From the NCBI GenBank assembly GCA_963576565.1, contig OY755039.1:129818140-129882139 (forward strand): a stretch of DNA of 64,000 nucleotides, given 5' to 3'. Position numbers and translations under genes: made by a program. The first letter of the stretch is position 1, and each line of letters begins with the position of its first letter. Shown in pieces: positions 10,901 through 25,900 of this stretch. The stretch is from Aspidapion aeneum (Eukaryota > Arthropoda > Insecta > Coleoptera > Brentidae). Under the pieces are notes generated by a model. It was not told where the DNA came from, did not search any database, and was given only the letters and a program-made list of their open reading frames with translations.

Positions 10901-13900
10901 TATAAACACCTTAAAACTGGGATTTAAAGTTAAAGCAACGCGGGGACAACTGTCGAGTGAACCCTAAGTTTAAATTTCACTTTTAAAAAAAATTAAGTTA
11001 AAACTAAATTTCTAATTAGTCTTAATTACTAGATTTTAATACAAGAATTAACCTTGTGTGTTTGGTAATTAAAAATAAATAAAATACTGATGCTGTATTT
11101 CTATGTCAAAACGGACAGAACCGCCTAAACTGACTGTGACGTTGTGTCTACTGGCGGACCTAAATAGACCCCCCCCCCTTCTAACTTTTGAACAAAAAGA
11201 GATATTGATTTCTGGTAAAAAGTATTTTTAATGGGACTTTTTTTGATATTTAGGCTAAATGGCAGTTATGTCAAATTAACCTAATGTCAAATATTTGACA
11301 TAACATCAAAAATTTTACATTGGAAGGGCAGCATGTAATACCTCCTTCGAAAGGTATTTTGATTCTGTATATAACACATTTAAAATTTTTTAACTCGGTT
11401 TAGTTTTCTAGGAGATATGTTTATTTTTCTTCGCCGTCGACAAAAAAAGTCAATTTTTATCAAGCAAAAAAAATAATTTAAATTGATTTATTTTATCATA
11501 AACTGAATTTTTATGCTTCTAAGGTTCTGGCATAAAACCTAAAAATAACTTAAAAAATTTAAATAGGAAAACATGCTGTTATAATTGTTTCAAAACATTT
11601 TTGTTTATTTTAAATTATTTTAGAATAGTTATTACAGATCACGCTTTCCTATTAAATTTTTATATTTATTTTTAGATTTTTCGTAAGTAAGCAGTATAAA
11701 AAATCAATTTTTTTAAAACAAATAATAAAAAAAAAATATTTGATAAAAAGTTAACGTTTCGAGAGTCGCCCGTGAACAAAAATAACAATATCTCCTATAA
11801 AAATTAACCAATTTTAAAATTGTATATCGCCCTGTATAGACAATCAAAATACCTTTCGAAGGAGGTATAACATGCCCCCCTTCCAATTTAAACAATTTAT
11901 TGGTATGTCAAATTTTTTACATTAGGTTATTTTGACATGACTGTCACTTAGCTCAAATATCCTCAAAAAAGATCCCATCAAAAGGACTTTTTACCAATAA
12001 TCAATATCTCTTTCTGTTTAGGTTTTTTTTTTATACTGGGACTTTCCATCCAATCACGATCAATCGCCTAGTTTCGCAAAGTTTTTAGCAAGGTTAAAGC
12101 ATTTTTAAACAAACACAAACAACCAAGTACCTAGCCAGGAATCGAACCCGGACCGCCGGTATGGGAAACAAACATTGCTACCACTACACCACAACTGTTC
12201 AAAGGTTAGACGGGGGGCGGTCTATTTAGGTCCCCACTGTACGTTAATGCAAAGCATAAAGTGCCAAATATTTCATGCCGCGCATGCCGTAAAGTACTGG
12301 AATCAATGCTTGTGGACCTTTAAATTCCTGCTTTCCCTATACTTATGCTTTTGATTTGGAATTATTGTTTTATCTTACCTGTATGTAAATAATCTAATAA
12401 TATCCTAAAGGTATCTGAGTCGAATTCGATAATGGAGAACTCGGTTTGGGCCAGTTTGGCTCTGTCAACTTTTTGTGCGTCTGCGCAAACGCTCAGTCTT
12501 GGCACTGGCAAATTTGTCGGGCCCTTATCCTTGCCTTCTTTGTCCTTGGATTCTTTGTCTATAAGAAAATTATATACCGCGTGAACAAGTGCACATCTCG
12601 GGGGTTTGATTTCCATAAGAGGACAGGAAACAGATAAAGTATAGCATGTATTAATAAGAGACCGCGATAGGCCCGAAAGCGTTCCGGCGTTGCCAAAATT
12701 AACCTTGATTAATAACTACGCAGGCGATCGCAGTCGTCGAGGGCTATAACCTAAAACATTTGTTTGGGGCGAGAATTATTATAGTTCAGGCCCTACATTC
12801 GAGATTTAAGCCATATGCTGCGTTTAATGATAGAAGCAACACACTTGGCATGAATAGACATAAGACTCGTCCGAACATTTTACGAAAGGGAACCACCCCC
12901 CACCCTTGGCAGGGGGGTGGTTCCCCCCCCCCCCTTAAACGTGCTTTTTGATAGTTTTTTGCTAATAACTCGAAAACGGTCAACTTTTCCAAAAAACCTC
13001 TTGAGATCATTTTTTATGCGGATACAATTTCCTTTTCAACGATGTACATTAGTACTCTCTGACGGCAGTGGTGCACATTCCATTAGCGTACGAAAAAAGG
13101 GAAAAATTTTTGAAATATTTTTTATCTTTTTTATGGGGTATTTTTTCAAAAAAATATTTTTATACTGTTAGATACTTAATAAGCTAGACATTTATTTTTT
13201 GATATCCGCCTTGAAATAAAAATAAATGTGTTTTTAAAAATCCTTAAATCAAGCAAAAATTTCGAACATTCATTTTTGTAACTGAGTAAATAAAAATGAG
13301 AGCGACTTTTTCTAGTTACCCTTCTTTAAAGTGGTGGTGGGGGGCATTACCCCTCTCACCCCCCTCAAAAGTGGTCTCTTACAGTATTTTCCCAATTATT
13401 TGCAAACTTTTACTTGGAAAAAACAGCTAAGTAACAATTATAGAGGCTAATGAAAAGTCCACTCTAATGATGTATAACACGCCCCCCTTGTATCAGTGGC
13501 GCACCTTTTATAGGCATTTAAATAAATGAGAGGTGTGGAAAAAACTTGTTTTTTTTAATTTTCTTAAATTTAACTGTCCCAAATTTCTGGTTTTAAAACT
13601 TATTTTTAAAGCTGAAGAAATTTCCTTTCCAACGATGTATATCACTCTCCCCTCAAGGCAGCGGTAGATTTAGCATAGACGCACCAAAAATGGTCAAATT
13701 TCGTATACACTTGAATCTTTATTTAAGACAATCATGTTGGAACAGTATTAATACACACACTGCGTTCAATGAGAGAAGCAACATACTTGGTATGGATATA
13801 CACGATACTTTCCCAAAAATATAACGAGGGGGATCCACCCGCCTACTCTTGGCGGGGGGTGGTCCCCCCCTTAAATTTTTTTTTTAACGTTTTTTCTAAT

Positions 13901-16900
13901 AAATGTCAAAAAAACATCTAGGGTTGGGACTATCCCCCCACCCCCCACCAAGAGTGGGCGAATGGTTCCCCATCGTTATATTATTGGGGGGAGTATATAT
14001 AAATACATTTAATTTTGCTAAGTTTGTCGCGCCTTTACTTCTTTAAAATATGTTATATGTCTACCTTGTCTAAATTAATTGAAAAACTAACAAAAACTCA
14101 TATCATGTCATATCTTGAGTGCAATAAATTATTGAGCAATGCCCAATTTGGCTTTCGCACCAATACAGGTACTAACAATGCTATGTTCAATCTGCTCACA
14201 CAACTCTTTTCCGCGGTTTTTTGTGATCTGGCTAAAGCCTTTGATTGTGTAAATCATTCTATACTTATTAAGAAACTGTACATTATGGGTTTAGGGGGTA
14301 GTTTTATCATGTTTCAAGTCATATTTACTTTCACACAGCGAGTCATTGTTAATGATCAGCCATCAAAACCGGGAAATATTGAATGGGTTGTGCCCCAGGG
14401 ATCAGTCATGGAACTTCTCCTTTTTCTAATATTTTTTAATGATCTTGCAAGGCTCAATATACATGAATGGTTAAGAAATAAAACAAAAGTAACGGATGTC
14501 AGAGGAGAAGTAGCAAAATTAAATGGAAATTTGCTGGTCATAATATTAGACAAAAAGATGATCGATGGAACAAATGTATTGTAAACTGGAGACCTTGGAA
14601 AAATAAAAGTAGGGGAAGACTCCAAATGAGATGTGCGGACGATTTGAAGAAACATGCGGGCGCTAGATGGATGAAAACGGCGACAGACAGAGAAGAGTGG
14701 AAGATATTGAGGGAGGCCTATGTCCAAAAATGGATCGAATAAGGCTAAATAGATAGAATAGATAGATCTTAAAAGTTACAACGTGTAAATAAAGTTTTTT
14801 TTCTCAAAATGTACTTAAGAATTACCTCCTTAAATATTAGCATGGTATTCACTAACTCACCTGTATTGATGATTGTGCATGTAAAAGAATCTTTGTCTCA
14901 ACCAAGAGGCCTAACAAAATTAAAGCCATCTCGAGAAAGAGGTTAATTTTGGGCACCAAGCGAGTTCAAGCCAAACTATCTTGGTGTCCACCGATGTAAG
15001 CTGGCGAGAGAGACAGAGACGAGAAAGGTAATGCTATTCTTACTTGAACAGTCCTGACTGCTTGCCCATTTTTTCTTATCATCAGCTGACAACGCCTGCG
15101 CGTTGTGCTTTCGTATACTGCGACCCCAGTTAGAAGTGATTGTTCCTAATCTGGTAAACGCTCTCTTAACCATCGGCGAACTAGGTACGCTCTTTGGTCT
15201 GGGACTCTCTATAAATTAAAAACATAAAAAGTCAATAAAACATAAGGTATAAATGCGTAACGTGCATAGCAATCGCTAAAGTTTTTAGCTCAGTGACTTA
15301 CGAACTAACATTTTTTAGTTGTGCACGTTGTGAAAACCTGAGTTTAACTAAAGATAAACGTTGTGTGAAGGGTATTTATGGTTTTGTACTCTGAAGTGGT
15401 GGCGGGCCCTACTGGACATCCATGCACTGCGACCACTTATGGGTCTATTGTGCCCACTGACTAAAGTGGCATATTTTTTGTTCACCCAGGACATAGAAAA
15501 CCTCTGCAGACTACAAAAAAAGTATTTAGGCTTAACACATTGGCTCAAAGATATACCACTAAGGCCCATGTTATTAGCCACTATTTCGTGATTACTTTAA
15601 CGCCTATTGTCGACATCGATGAATTAAATATTTTTCAACGTTTACCACATTTACAGTCCATATATTTTCACTTTAATTTTATGGGACGGTTTTTTGTTGT
15701 GAAGACGTCGACTACAAAACGTTGCTTCCAACCAGTTAACGTCTGTCTCTTGCTCGACTGAATCTTAAACGTTCCTCACAACCAGTAAACGTATGGCACT
15801 TGCTCGACTTAATCCTAACGTTGACTGGCCCGTTCGATGTTGTGAACGCAACTTTCCGCGCCATATTGTTTTAAAATATGAATTTTTTACAATTAGTATG
15901 CCATTTCATTTAAATTTTAAAAAATTAAAAAATTCCTAGATTTTTTATTTTTTTAGAGGCAAATTCGATGGTGCATTCGATAACAAAGGTTTCTTAAATA
16001 TTTTTAGATCATTTAAAACAATAACAAATATTTTTTTTTTAATATCATATCAAACATTTTTATATGCAGTTCTTAAAAGGTCTGAGCTGTAAAAGTTAAC
16101 ATCGAACGAAGATTAATTGCGCCGTAGGCGATATTTTTAGAAAAATAAAGTAGACAAACTTTAAATCAGTGACGCGACAGAACTACAACATAAGTTTTAT
16201 GTTTGGACGGTGGGGGGGGGGGGGTTGCTCTGGCCTCCACTGAATCCGCCACTGTAATTATGCCCAACTACGATATTATTATAGTAAAATAACAACATTT
16301 GTAAATTAGTTCCACAACGGTGATTCAATCAAAAAATCCTCCACCAAATTATTGTAAACAAGGGTCGCGTTCTAAGCAAACTCGATGTTGTAACGCAACT
16401 TATAACGTTGACTGGTCGATAAGTTGCTAGTTGGATTTGAGAGGCGTCGATTATTGAGTTGTGTAAAGTCGGTTTATGGATAAAATAAATTTCTAGGACC
16501 ATACTACAGTGTCAAATGCTTATTTTAGGGTAATGATACGGAATCTGCAGTAGAATTGAATTGTTAATTTAGGTTAATGATCGTTTAAGCTCGTGTCAAA
16601 AGTCTATTAAACATTTAACTACACGCAGGTATAGTGGATATAAGGACAACGTCGCTGGGTTAATATACTATTTAATTCATTGGTTATGTTTTCGACAACG
16701 TTTTTTGTTTTCCTCAGACCTTTAGATTAACGCATACATTACTGGCCACAAAATAAAGTATTTCATGAAGAACACAGAAACGATTTAAAATTAAAAACTA
16801 TACCCTTAAGAAAACATAAATATTTTTCAAGTTGTTGTTAGGTGCTTATAATTTGCATCCTCTAAGGCAAATTCGTAGAGGGAAGCAACTTCCTCTCAGC

Positions 16901-19900
16901 CTATTTACATCCTTCTCCGAACGTTCCGAATTTTTAGAGGTTCGCTTATCAGTCATTACAAAATAAAACTCACCTATGTCAGGGACTTGCAGAAAGTTAC
17001 TGGACTTTGGTCTAGACTGCTGGGGACTAAGTAAAGTTGGTACCGGTCTGGATAGCAGTTCGGCAACTGGTACTTGTGGGGATCCAAACCTTAAATTCAC
17101 AGAAATATATTTAAAGCCAAAAGATAGCAAACGGTACATAGAAATAATGGATCAGGAGGGTAGACATGCCAGACTGGAAAGTATGAACGTACTAATGGTT
17201 AGGTATTTTTGGCCGTTGTAAATTTTGCATTTTGACTAGTTCATTTTAAGATAGCCAGAAGCACGTGGGCTTACGCAAAAAATAGATTTTATGTGAGTTA
17301 AATTTTTTTATTTATAAACTATTGTGTTTTACTATGGATTCCTCAATGATTGTGTTATGACCTAAAATAATAAAACCACTTTTGAAGTATGTGATTAAAA
17401 TCTTTTTTACTGGTTTATTAATTACCATCTCGATGTTAAAACCAAGTGGTCCGCTTCTCCTTTCATTTGAGGGTAGATGGACCAATATGTTTTAGCTTTA
17501 TAAATAAATTTTTAACAAAACAAGATTTATCTATCTCTCTAATCTACTAAAGTCCATCTCACCTCCCTAGGGTAGAAGAGATGAACCGTTGATAAGTCTG
17601 AAATTCTTTTTTTCAAATTTAAGTAGGGTAAATGCGGGAGAGTTGCCGCGTAGGGAGAGTATTTCAATGGTTACACTATAACATAGGCAAACAAGTATGC
17701 CCACCTTCAGAGGTCATCATTTAGTGAACGGTTATAACATCGGACGTGTTTGTTTTCTAAAATATCGCTTGCAATCCTTGAATTCACGACGGTAAGGTAA
17801 ATTTTTTTAGCAAAATTTTAAGTACTGTCCTAATAAGTGTGGTTTTTTGCAATGTGGTAGTTTTTTTTCACATTCGTCTGTTTTATTCAGTATTTTGGGG
17901 TTATGTTTACAGGTGCCATGCCGTATTTTGTTGCGTTTTGAATCTGTGACCTTGATAATCAGGTGCGGCATCTCCCCCAACAAAAAGGACACATGCCGCA
18001 TTTTCAAGAAGACCGAGAAAAAATTCAATGGAGTGACAGCGATGATGAACCTCTAGCCAAAAAGAAAAATGAAAACCAGGAACGCTGCGTGGAATGCTTC
18101 GAAGTTTACGCAATAACAACTAAAAAAGTGGATTGGCTACAATGTATTAAATGCTTAAAATGGCTACATGCAATGTTTACACGAGTCGTGTAAACATTGC
18201 TACATATCACTTGCACCATGTATGGTGAAGTTTGTAACATCTGTTCCAGACTCGAATTAAGAAAAAAAATTAAAATTAGAGGTTTTTTAGAGAAACGGTT
18301 ACAGCGGCGTATCTTCTATTTTCACGCGGCATCTCCCCCAGCAGTGTGGGAGAGATGCCGACTTTAATTAAAAAATTTTTTTTTTTGCTATGTTCATGTT
18401 TTCTTACATATATTTTATATTTTTATATTTTAATAAAGTTTAACGCAGTACCTGTGCATTGATTCATTTTGAAGAAAAAAATCTCGAGACTTACAGATGT
18501 TACAGCTATTTTTCAAAAAGTGTGGCAACTCTCCCGCATTTATCCTAGATTGATTTTTCTAATTTTGTAAGTATGCCATATTACCAAACTTGAAGTTATT
18601 TTATATACAAACTTTTGTACTTTGGTTAAAAAAATATTATTTTCTTTAAAACGTATTTATATTAATATTTGAAAGTGCTTTTAAATCAAATTGCTAAACG
18701 CAAAAAAAAGTGTCCCAAATCCGATTTTATTTTATTATGGGTTTTCAAAGGTAGCCGAGTATTCGTGAGATTAGTCGTTTCATAGTGGCAGCGTTGGCGT
18801 TGTCTAAAAAGTCACGGTTATAAAAAAAGAAATAAATAATAACTTCATTATATAGTTAATTATATAAGGGCTGTTTTTCTCGTATGCATGGATTTTACAG
18901 GTCCCTTTTCTATGTTAACGCATCGGCATAGGATGGATCAAAGGATATTCATTTTTGTTTGCACTGACACTAAGGCGATTTTTCTTGAAACCACGTCTGA
19001 CATGACATAAACCTAAGCCACTTTTATCTGCATTTTTGCGTACCGTAATGATACTTGGCACGATTATTTTACTATAGTACCCAGTGCAGAGCAAACTTGG
19101 CACCGATTATAAGGACATATACACTTTTATTTTAAGTAATTAAAATAATAAATTAACTTATTTTCTTTCAAGAAATAAAAAATATATTTTAGTAAGCAAC
19201 ACACTAGCGTGTAGGTTCTGTGGTGTTGAGGAGGAAACGCCACTTCATCTAATCTGCCACTGCGTAGCAAGACAGAGAACTAGGGCGAAAATATTCGGAC
19301 CTGGACAGATAGAGCCTCAAGATCTTGAGGAAATATCACCAAACAAACTGATTCTGCTTCATAAAGGAGATAGGTATTGGTGATATTTAAGTTGGGATGA
19401 GCCACAATAGACCACTTGCGTCGCAGTGGAGGGGCGACATTCGAATCCACTCATAGTCAAACCTAACCTAAACTAACCTAGGGGACATTTTAAAAACGTA
19501 CGTAATGGAACCTTAATATCCAAAAAAGTCCCTGGAACGCCATTTTTTAAGCCCTTTTAAGAACGTTTTTCGGACATTTGCCAAAATGTTTCAAACACGT
19601 TTAGAAAACGTACTAGGGACGTTTAAAAAGTGTTCCGGGGTACTTTTTATGATGTTTTAAAAAAGTTTCGGGGATCCCTACAGAATGTTTTAAAATGTTT
19701 TAAGAATGTTTTTCGGAGGTTTGTCAAATTTGATTTTTTATCAAAAGAAAAATTTCGGACTTCCATTGTCTTTATCTTAAACGCGACGTGTCCCTGATTA
19801 AGTATCTTTAATCCTTTTCAAGTATACGTTTTTAGGTACAAAAAATCTACGGTCAAAAAAACTATATCGCGCAGGTCATTTGCGCGCCACCGTTAGCAGA

Positions 19901-22900
19901 GACAAATGCGCGCAATCAATTGTGTACTGACAAAGCAAATGCGCTAACAATTCGAATTGCCCTGTCCAGCCGAGCAGGACCAGAAGCCGATGATAGTTGA
20001 TTAGTTGACCCGGTTAGGTTAGTATTCTAACCTGGCCCAGTTAGGTTAGTATGTGAAAAAAACTTTCCTAACCAGAGCAGGATACTTTATGCTTGTGTAA
20101 TAAGCTAACCGGGTCAGGTGAGAATACTAACCTAACCGGGTCAACTTTTCAACTATCCTCGGCCCCTGGTCCACCTCGGTTGGACAGGGCAATTCGACTT
20201 GTTTATAGGTTGGTTAGTACTCTGATAAAAATATGTGCATGCAATGCGCGGTTTTCGGGCGCAAATGACCCACGCACTATTGACCCAGCGCCTTTAAAAA
20301 CTTCCTAAATTACGTATTTTTAAGGTACTCCAAAGTTAGGGCCCTAGAAAAGACCTAAAAATTACGTTTGAGATTTTTGCGTTTTCAAATTTTTTTTGGG
20401 ACGTTTCAAAGACGTACTTTTTAGGTACGCAAAGGTTAGGCCTTAAGGGACCTTAAAATGAAGTTTTAAAAACCTCCAGATTTGTTCTTTTTGGGACGGT
20501 TCAAAAACGTACGGTTTAGGTACGCATAGGTTAGGACCCTCAGGTACCTTAAAAGTACCTTTTAAAAACGTCCTTATTTTTTAAGTTTTTAAAACGGCCT
20601 TATTAGGACGTTACCAAAAACTTAATTTTTAAATATGCATAATTTAGGGCTTTTGGTAAGTTTTGAAAATGGACCAAATTGGACGTTTGTGAAACTTTCC
20701 ATTTTGAACGTTTTTAAAACGTACTTTTTAGGTATGGGGACGTTGGGGCCAAAAGGTACGTCCCTGGGACGTCAGATGTTACTAGACATAGCGCGTATCA
20801 AAACAGCATTTTTTCAAATAGCGCTTATCAAAATACCGCGTGTTTTAAATGGCGTCTATCATAAGTGTATGTTCAATCCATCATATCCTATGACCATGGG
20901 AGGCTAGGCTTAAGACCACCGGAAGGTTTAAGAGTTTTATTTTGCTGATAATTTCTAAGCGGGGCCATGAGGCATGGCCCCATCACTCCTGTAAGAAAGA
21001 TCATAGCTTTCCTGTCCTCTTGTTGGGAGATCAAAGTCTGTGTTAAAACTAACAGTGGTCAATTCCCAACCGGTTTGTGGACCACTATTTTGCAAAAAAC
21101 TGTCCCAACAAAAAATTTTTCAAAAAAAAAATGTTTTTTCAATAAGTAATTTTTCAAAAAACTAATTTATAAAAAAAAACAAAACAATATTTTTTACAAA
21201 AAATTACAGTGAAACCTCTCCTTGCGGACACCTCTATTAAGCGGACACTCCCTTTAGACGGACAAATTTTTTGGAACCACGCTTTTCCCTATTTCTTTAC
21301 ATGTAAAATTCACTCCTATAACCGGACACTCTACCGGACGCGGACAATTTTTTTGGGTTTAAAAATTTTGAAACCTCCCTTAACCGGACGCGAACCTCTT
21401 ACAACGGGACGGAGCGCTGCATAACATGGGCATGTAGTATGTTGGCAACAACGCACTCTGCAGGCGGGGAATTACCCCTTTCCGTTTTAATAAGACGGAG
21501 ACTAAATACTCTCGTATTTACAACATATTTTATTCGGCGGGGGCGGGACTGCTGCGTTTTATTTTTATTGTTCAATTGGGTAGTAATAGATCTCTTTGAA
21601 ATAGTGCGTAGCAAAAAACTTCTTAGTTTACGTGAAAAAATGGAAGTTCTTAACGTTTCGCAGAAGGAACATCTATCAGCACGAAAGGTCGCTGAAAAAT
21701 TTAATGTCGGAAATACTCAAGCAGCGGAAATTGTTAATAAATATATATTGAAATTTCGCAGTTTCCTCCCATAAGCGGACACCTCCAATAAGCGGACAAA
21801 ATCGACGGAACCGTGAGTGTCCGCTTATGAGAGGTTTCACTGTATTTTTAAAAATATTTTTTAAAAAAGTAGCTTTTTCATAAACTAATTATTTATAAAA
21901 AAAACTAAGAATTTTTTTTATAATACGAAATAAACAAAATTGTTTTGCATTTTGATGTTAAACCTCGTCGCCGGCCTATTTTCCTATTCTGTTATCGAAA
22001 TGGGGATATTTTGTTACGCGCATTTCGTTACAGAGATTTTTTTACATTGTGATTCAGCTTATTAGAAAGCTAAAGATTTAGCCGAGACGAGCGATCTTCT
22101 CAGGCATTAGAATAAACCACCCGATTAAAAAAATTGACATTTCGCTTAAATTAAAAATAAAGAACGCTTTTTCACCCCCCTGCCTATTTACATAGTCTAC
22201 CTGGAAATCATTTGTTCAATAAACATAAAAAAAATATTTTGTCTTTAAAAAATAGGAATATATAAAGTAGGAAATGTTAGAGATAATGACACTTCTGTGT
22301 TTATCATGACTAGGTAATACTTATATGAGTAGAAATAGGCATTAGTGTTTAAATCATATGTAGGGTAAACTTGCCTATTGCTGGCACTCAGCCTATTGTT
22401 GGCACCTCATTTAATTTTTTTTAAAACTATGGTTTCAGTAAGAAATTTCTTTTCGGTAATTAAAAATTTTTAATTTCACAACATTGCTTTACATTGCAAT
22501 AAATAAACCACAGTGTTTTAACAATAACTCTGGCTTAAAACGTTAACAAAAGAGGTGCAGTACGATGAATGCAAAAAATAATGTAAAAAAAAGGCATTTT
22601 ATTAAGGAACACTCTTGAATACTTTTTTAGATTAAAGTGTTAGGAACTAACCAATTAAAACTTTAAGCCGAAGACAGTTAGGCCGATAGTTTTAGGGTAA
22701 TTTATAATTATTATTTTTTGTTTTTTTTAAATATTTCCAAAAAAAAGGAGGTGCCAACGACAGGCATTTTAAATTATGGGGTAATCCATCTATTGGCACC
22801 CCCTGTCAATAAAGGGACTGTCCCAACAAAAAAATTTTCAAAAAAAAATGTTTTTCAATAAGTAGTTTTTCAAAAAACTAATTTATAAAAAAAAACAAAA

Positions 22901-25900
22901 CAATATTTTTTACAAAAAATTACATTGAAACCTCTCCTTGCGGACACCTCTATTAAGCGGACACTCCCTTTAGGCGGACAAATTTTTTGGAACCACGCTT
23001 TTCCCTATTTCTTTACATGTAAAATTCACTCCTATAACCGTACACTCTAATAACCGGACGCGGACAATTTTTTTGGGTTTAAAAATTTTGAAACCTCCCT
23101 TAACCGGACCCGAACCTCTAACAACGGGACGGAGCGCTGCATAACATGGGCATGTAGTATGTTGGCAACAACGCACTCTGCAGGCGGGGATTTACCTCTT
23201 TCCGTTTTAATAAGACGGAGACTAAATACTCTCGTATTTACAACATATTTTATTCGGCGGGGGCGGGACTGCTGCGTTTTATTTTTATTGTTCAATTGGG
23301 TAGAAATAGATCTCTTTGAAATAGTGCCTAGCAAAAAACTTCTTAGTTTACGTGAAAAAATGGAAGTTCTTAACGTTTCGCAGAAGGAACATCTATCAGC
23401 ACGAAAGGTCGCTGAAAAATTTAATGTCGGAAATACTCAAGCAGCGGAAATTGTTAATAAATATATATTGAAATTTCGCAGTTTCCTCTCATAAGTGGAC
23501 ACCTCCAATAAGCGGACAAAATCGACGGAACCGTGGGTGTCCGCTTATGAGAGGTTTCACTGTATTTTTAAAAATATTTTTTTAAAAAGTAGCTTTTTCA
23601 TAAACTAATTATTTATAAAAAAAACTAAGAATTTTTTTTTATAATACGAAATAAACAAAATTGTTTTGCATTTTGATGTTAAACCTCGTCGCCGGCCTAT
23701 TTTCCTATTCTGTTATCAAAATGGGGATATTTTGTTACGCGCATTTCGTTACAGATATTTTTTTACATTGTAAACTTGCCTATTGCTGGCACTCAGCCTA
23801 TTGTTGGCACCTCATTTAATTTTTTTTTAAACTAAGGTTTCAGTAAGAAATTTCTTTTCGATAATTAAAAATTTTTAATTTCACAACATTGCTTTACATT
23901 GCAATAAATAAACCACAGTGTTTTAACAATAAGTCTGGCTTAAAACGTTAACAAAAGAGGTGCAGTACGATGAATGCAAAAAATAAGGTAAAAAAGCCAT
24001 TTTATTAAGGAACACTCTTGAATAATTTTTTAGATTAAAGTGTTAGGAACTAACCAATTAAAACTTTAAGCCGAAGACAGTTAGGCCGATAGTTTTAGGG
24101 TAAGTTATAATTATTATTTTTTGTTTTTTTTTTAATATTTCCAAAAAAAAGGAGGTGCCAACGACAGGCATTTTAAATTATGGGGTAATCCATCTATTGG
24201 CACCCCCTGTCAATAAAGGGACTTCTAAAAAAAACGGTGTTTCCTAATGTTGGCACTCTAAACAAAACTTGTATTGTTTATTTATCTGGCGTAGAAAAAC
24301 GCTTGTTAATAAAAAATTTTAATTAAAAATAAGTTTCACAAATAAAAAATATTTTTAGTTTAAAGCGGTTTAGATTTTAATAGTTTGTTTCCCACTCTTG
24401 ATGTGCCGATATCAAATTAATATTTCTGACTAAAACCGTATAATCTTTTACTGTTTTTTTAAAATGTATTGTTTTAGTGGAGTGTATTTCGTAATGATTA
24501 TATTAGTTTAAGGGTCCCAAATCTGTCTATTTTTAATATTACCACTAACTTCTTTTATAATTTTTTGGAAATTTTAGGATGCCAACTAGTGGTTTCAAAA
24601 TTTTGTTAGTTTCCCCTTTGTTGGCATGCACTTAATCGAGCAACTTTAGCATCCTAATACTGGGTTTGTACAGATAAAAATAAAAATAAATATTAAAAAT
24701 AATCCTGACAATTGAAATTGTATTTTATATTAAATAAATTATTGCACAATTATTGTAAAAAACTAAATAACAACGTTTCGACAACCATCACCAGACTAAA
24801 ATCTTCTCTGTATGTTGCACTTTTCTATATGGCCATAAATGCCTTAAATCAAAATCAAAATCTAATATAAATCGATCTCGAAATTGCTCTCAAAATTTTG
24901 ATTTTGATATTGATTTTTATCTTTTTATTCCGGAGCGAAAAGTTTGTCTACAATTTTTCGAGGCGTAAAAAGACCCTTTTATCACGCGATCTGTACGCTA
25001 TTTTTAGCACTTTTTAATTTATTTTCAGTGTTTTCCAATTTTTTTAGTGGTTTTAGGTTGATTTTCTTTTTAATTTTTACTGTTCTATCTTTGATGAGTT
25101 ACTTTTGATACCAATTTTTATATTTTATACATGATATGTCAATTTTTATCCAGATTTTTTTTAACCCTAATTTGTCACTTTTTATCCCGGGTATAAATAA
25201 ATTTAGAAAAAAAAACTTTTTGAAAACAAGCTTTTATAAAATGGACTAAAAAGCATAAAATAATTTTTTGAGTGTTCTGATATCATTATAATAAAAGCGA
25301 TGGGCGTATTAAAGGAAATTTACCCGTTTTTGTTTTAGCCTTGTTAACTCGAAGTTTAGTGAAAATCCAAATTCATTATATTATAGCAGAAAAATGTAAG
25401 GGTAGACAATTTAACCCAACCCAACCCTACTCAAGCTACCCTTACATTTTTCGGATATGGATGGACATTATTACGCCTGCTTCATATTTGGCAGATAATC
25501 CGCGACCGGCAGTGTGTCGATTTATTTTGTCACATGAAAAAGAAGAGTCGGTTGTGGACGATCAACCAAATGCGCATGGAAATGCATTTACTTCATATTA
25601 AATACGCCCATCGCTTTTATTATTATGATATCAGAACACTCAAAAAATTATTTTATGCTTTTTAGTCCATTTTATAAAAGCTTGTTTTCAAAAAGTTTTT
25701 TTTCTAAATTTATTTTTTAATTTTTAGATTTGTCTAAGTCTATGCATTTAAGCTAGCGCATCGACATTGCAGGGAGTCTTTCCTTTCAATTTTGAAATAC
25801 CTAAGTCTTCGATGAGAAGGCCGTCCAATAGAAAAACACTGTGTAATCGTTCCCTAAAATTGTTCGTTATTATTTTGATCATTATACGCAAGGATTAATT

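Larger units (their letters stand above)
11150..12239. mobile_element. Non-autonomous element with arms of 300 bp or more
   Basis: The ends share GGACCTAAATAGACC, TCTAAC..TTTGAACA and AAAGAGATATTGATT; the similarity continues inward through CCTCCTTCGAAAGGTATTTT (11340, inverted at 11855) to about 11460/11750. There is no coding capacity. The right arm is interrupted by a SINE (12018-12199). Confidence 0.75.
21099..24225. repeat. Tandem duplication of a 1.4-1.7 kb segment
   Basis: Unit 1 (about 21099-22811) and unit 2 (about 22812-24225) share, in order, TGTCCCAACAAAAAA, a pogo MITE, an AT-rich spacer with CGTCGCCGGCC, and a block beginning AACTTGCCTATTGCTGGCAC and ending TGTCAATAAAGGGACT. 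Unit 1 alone has about 310 bp between ACATTGT and TAAACTTGCC. Copies differ by a few percent. Confidence 0.85.

Noticed and set aside
19460..19490. CCTAA-like telomere repeats
   Set aside because: Only three or four imperfect units, at the tail of a LINE copy.
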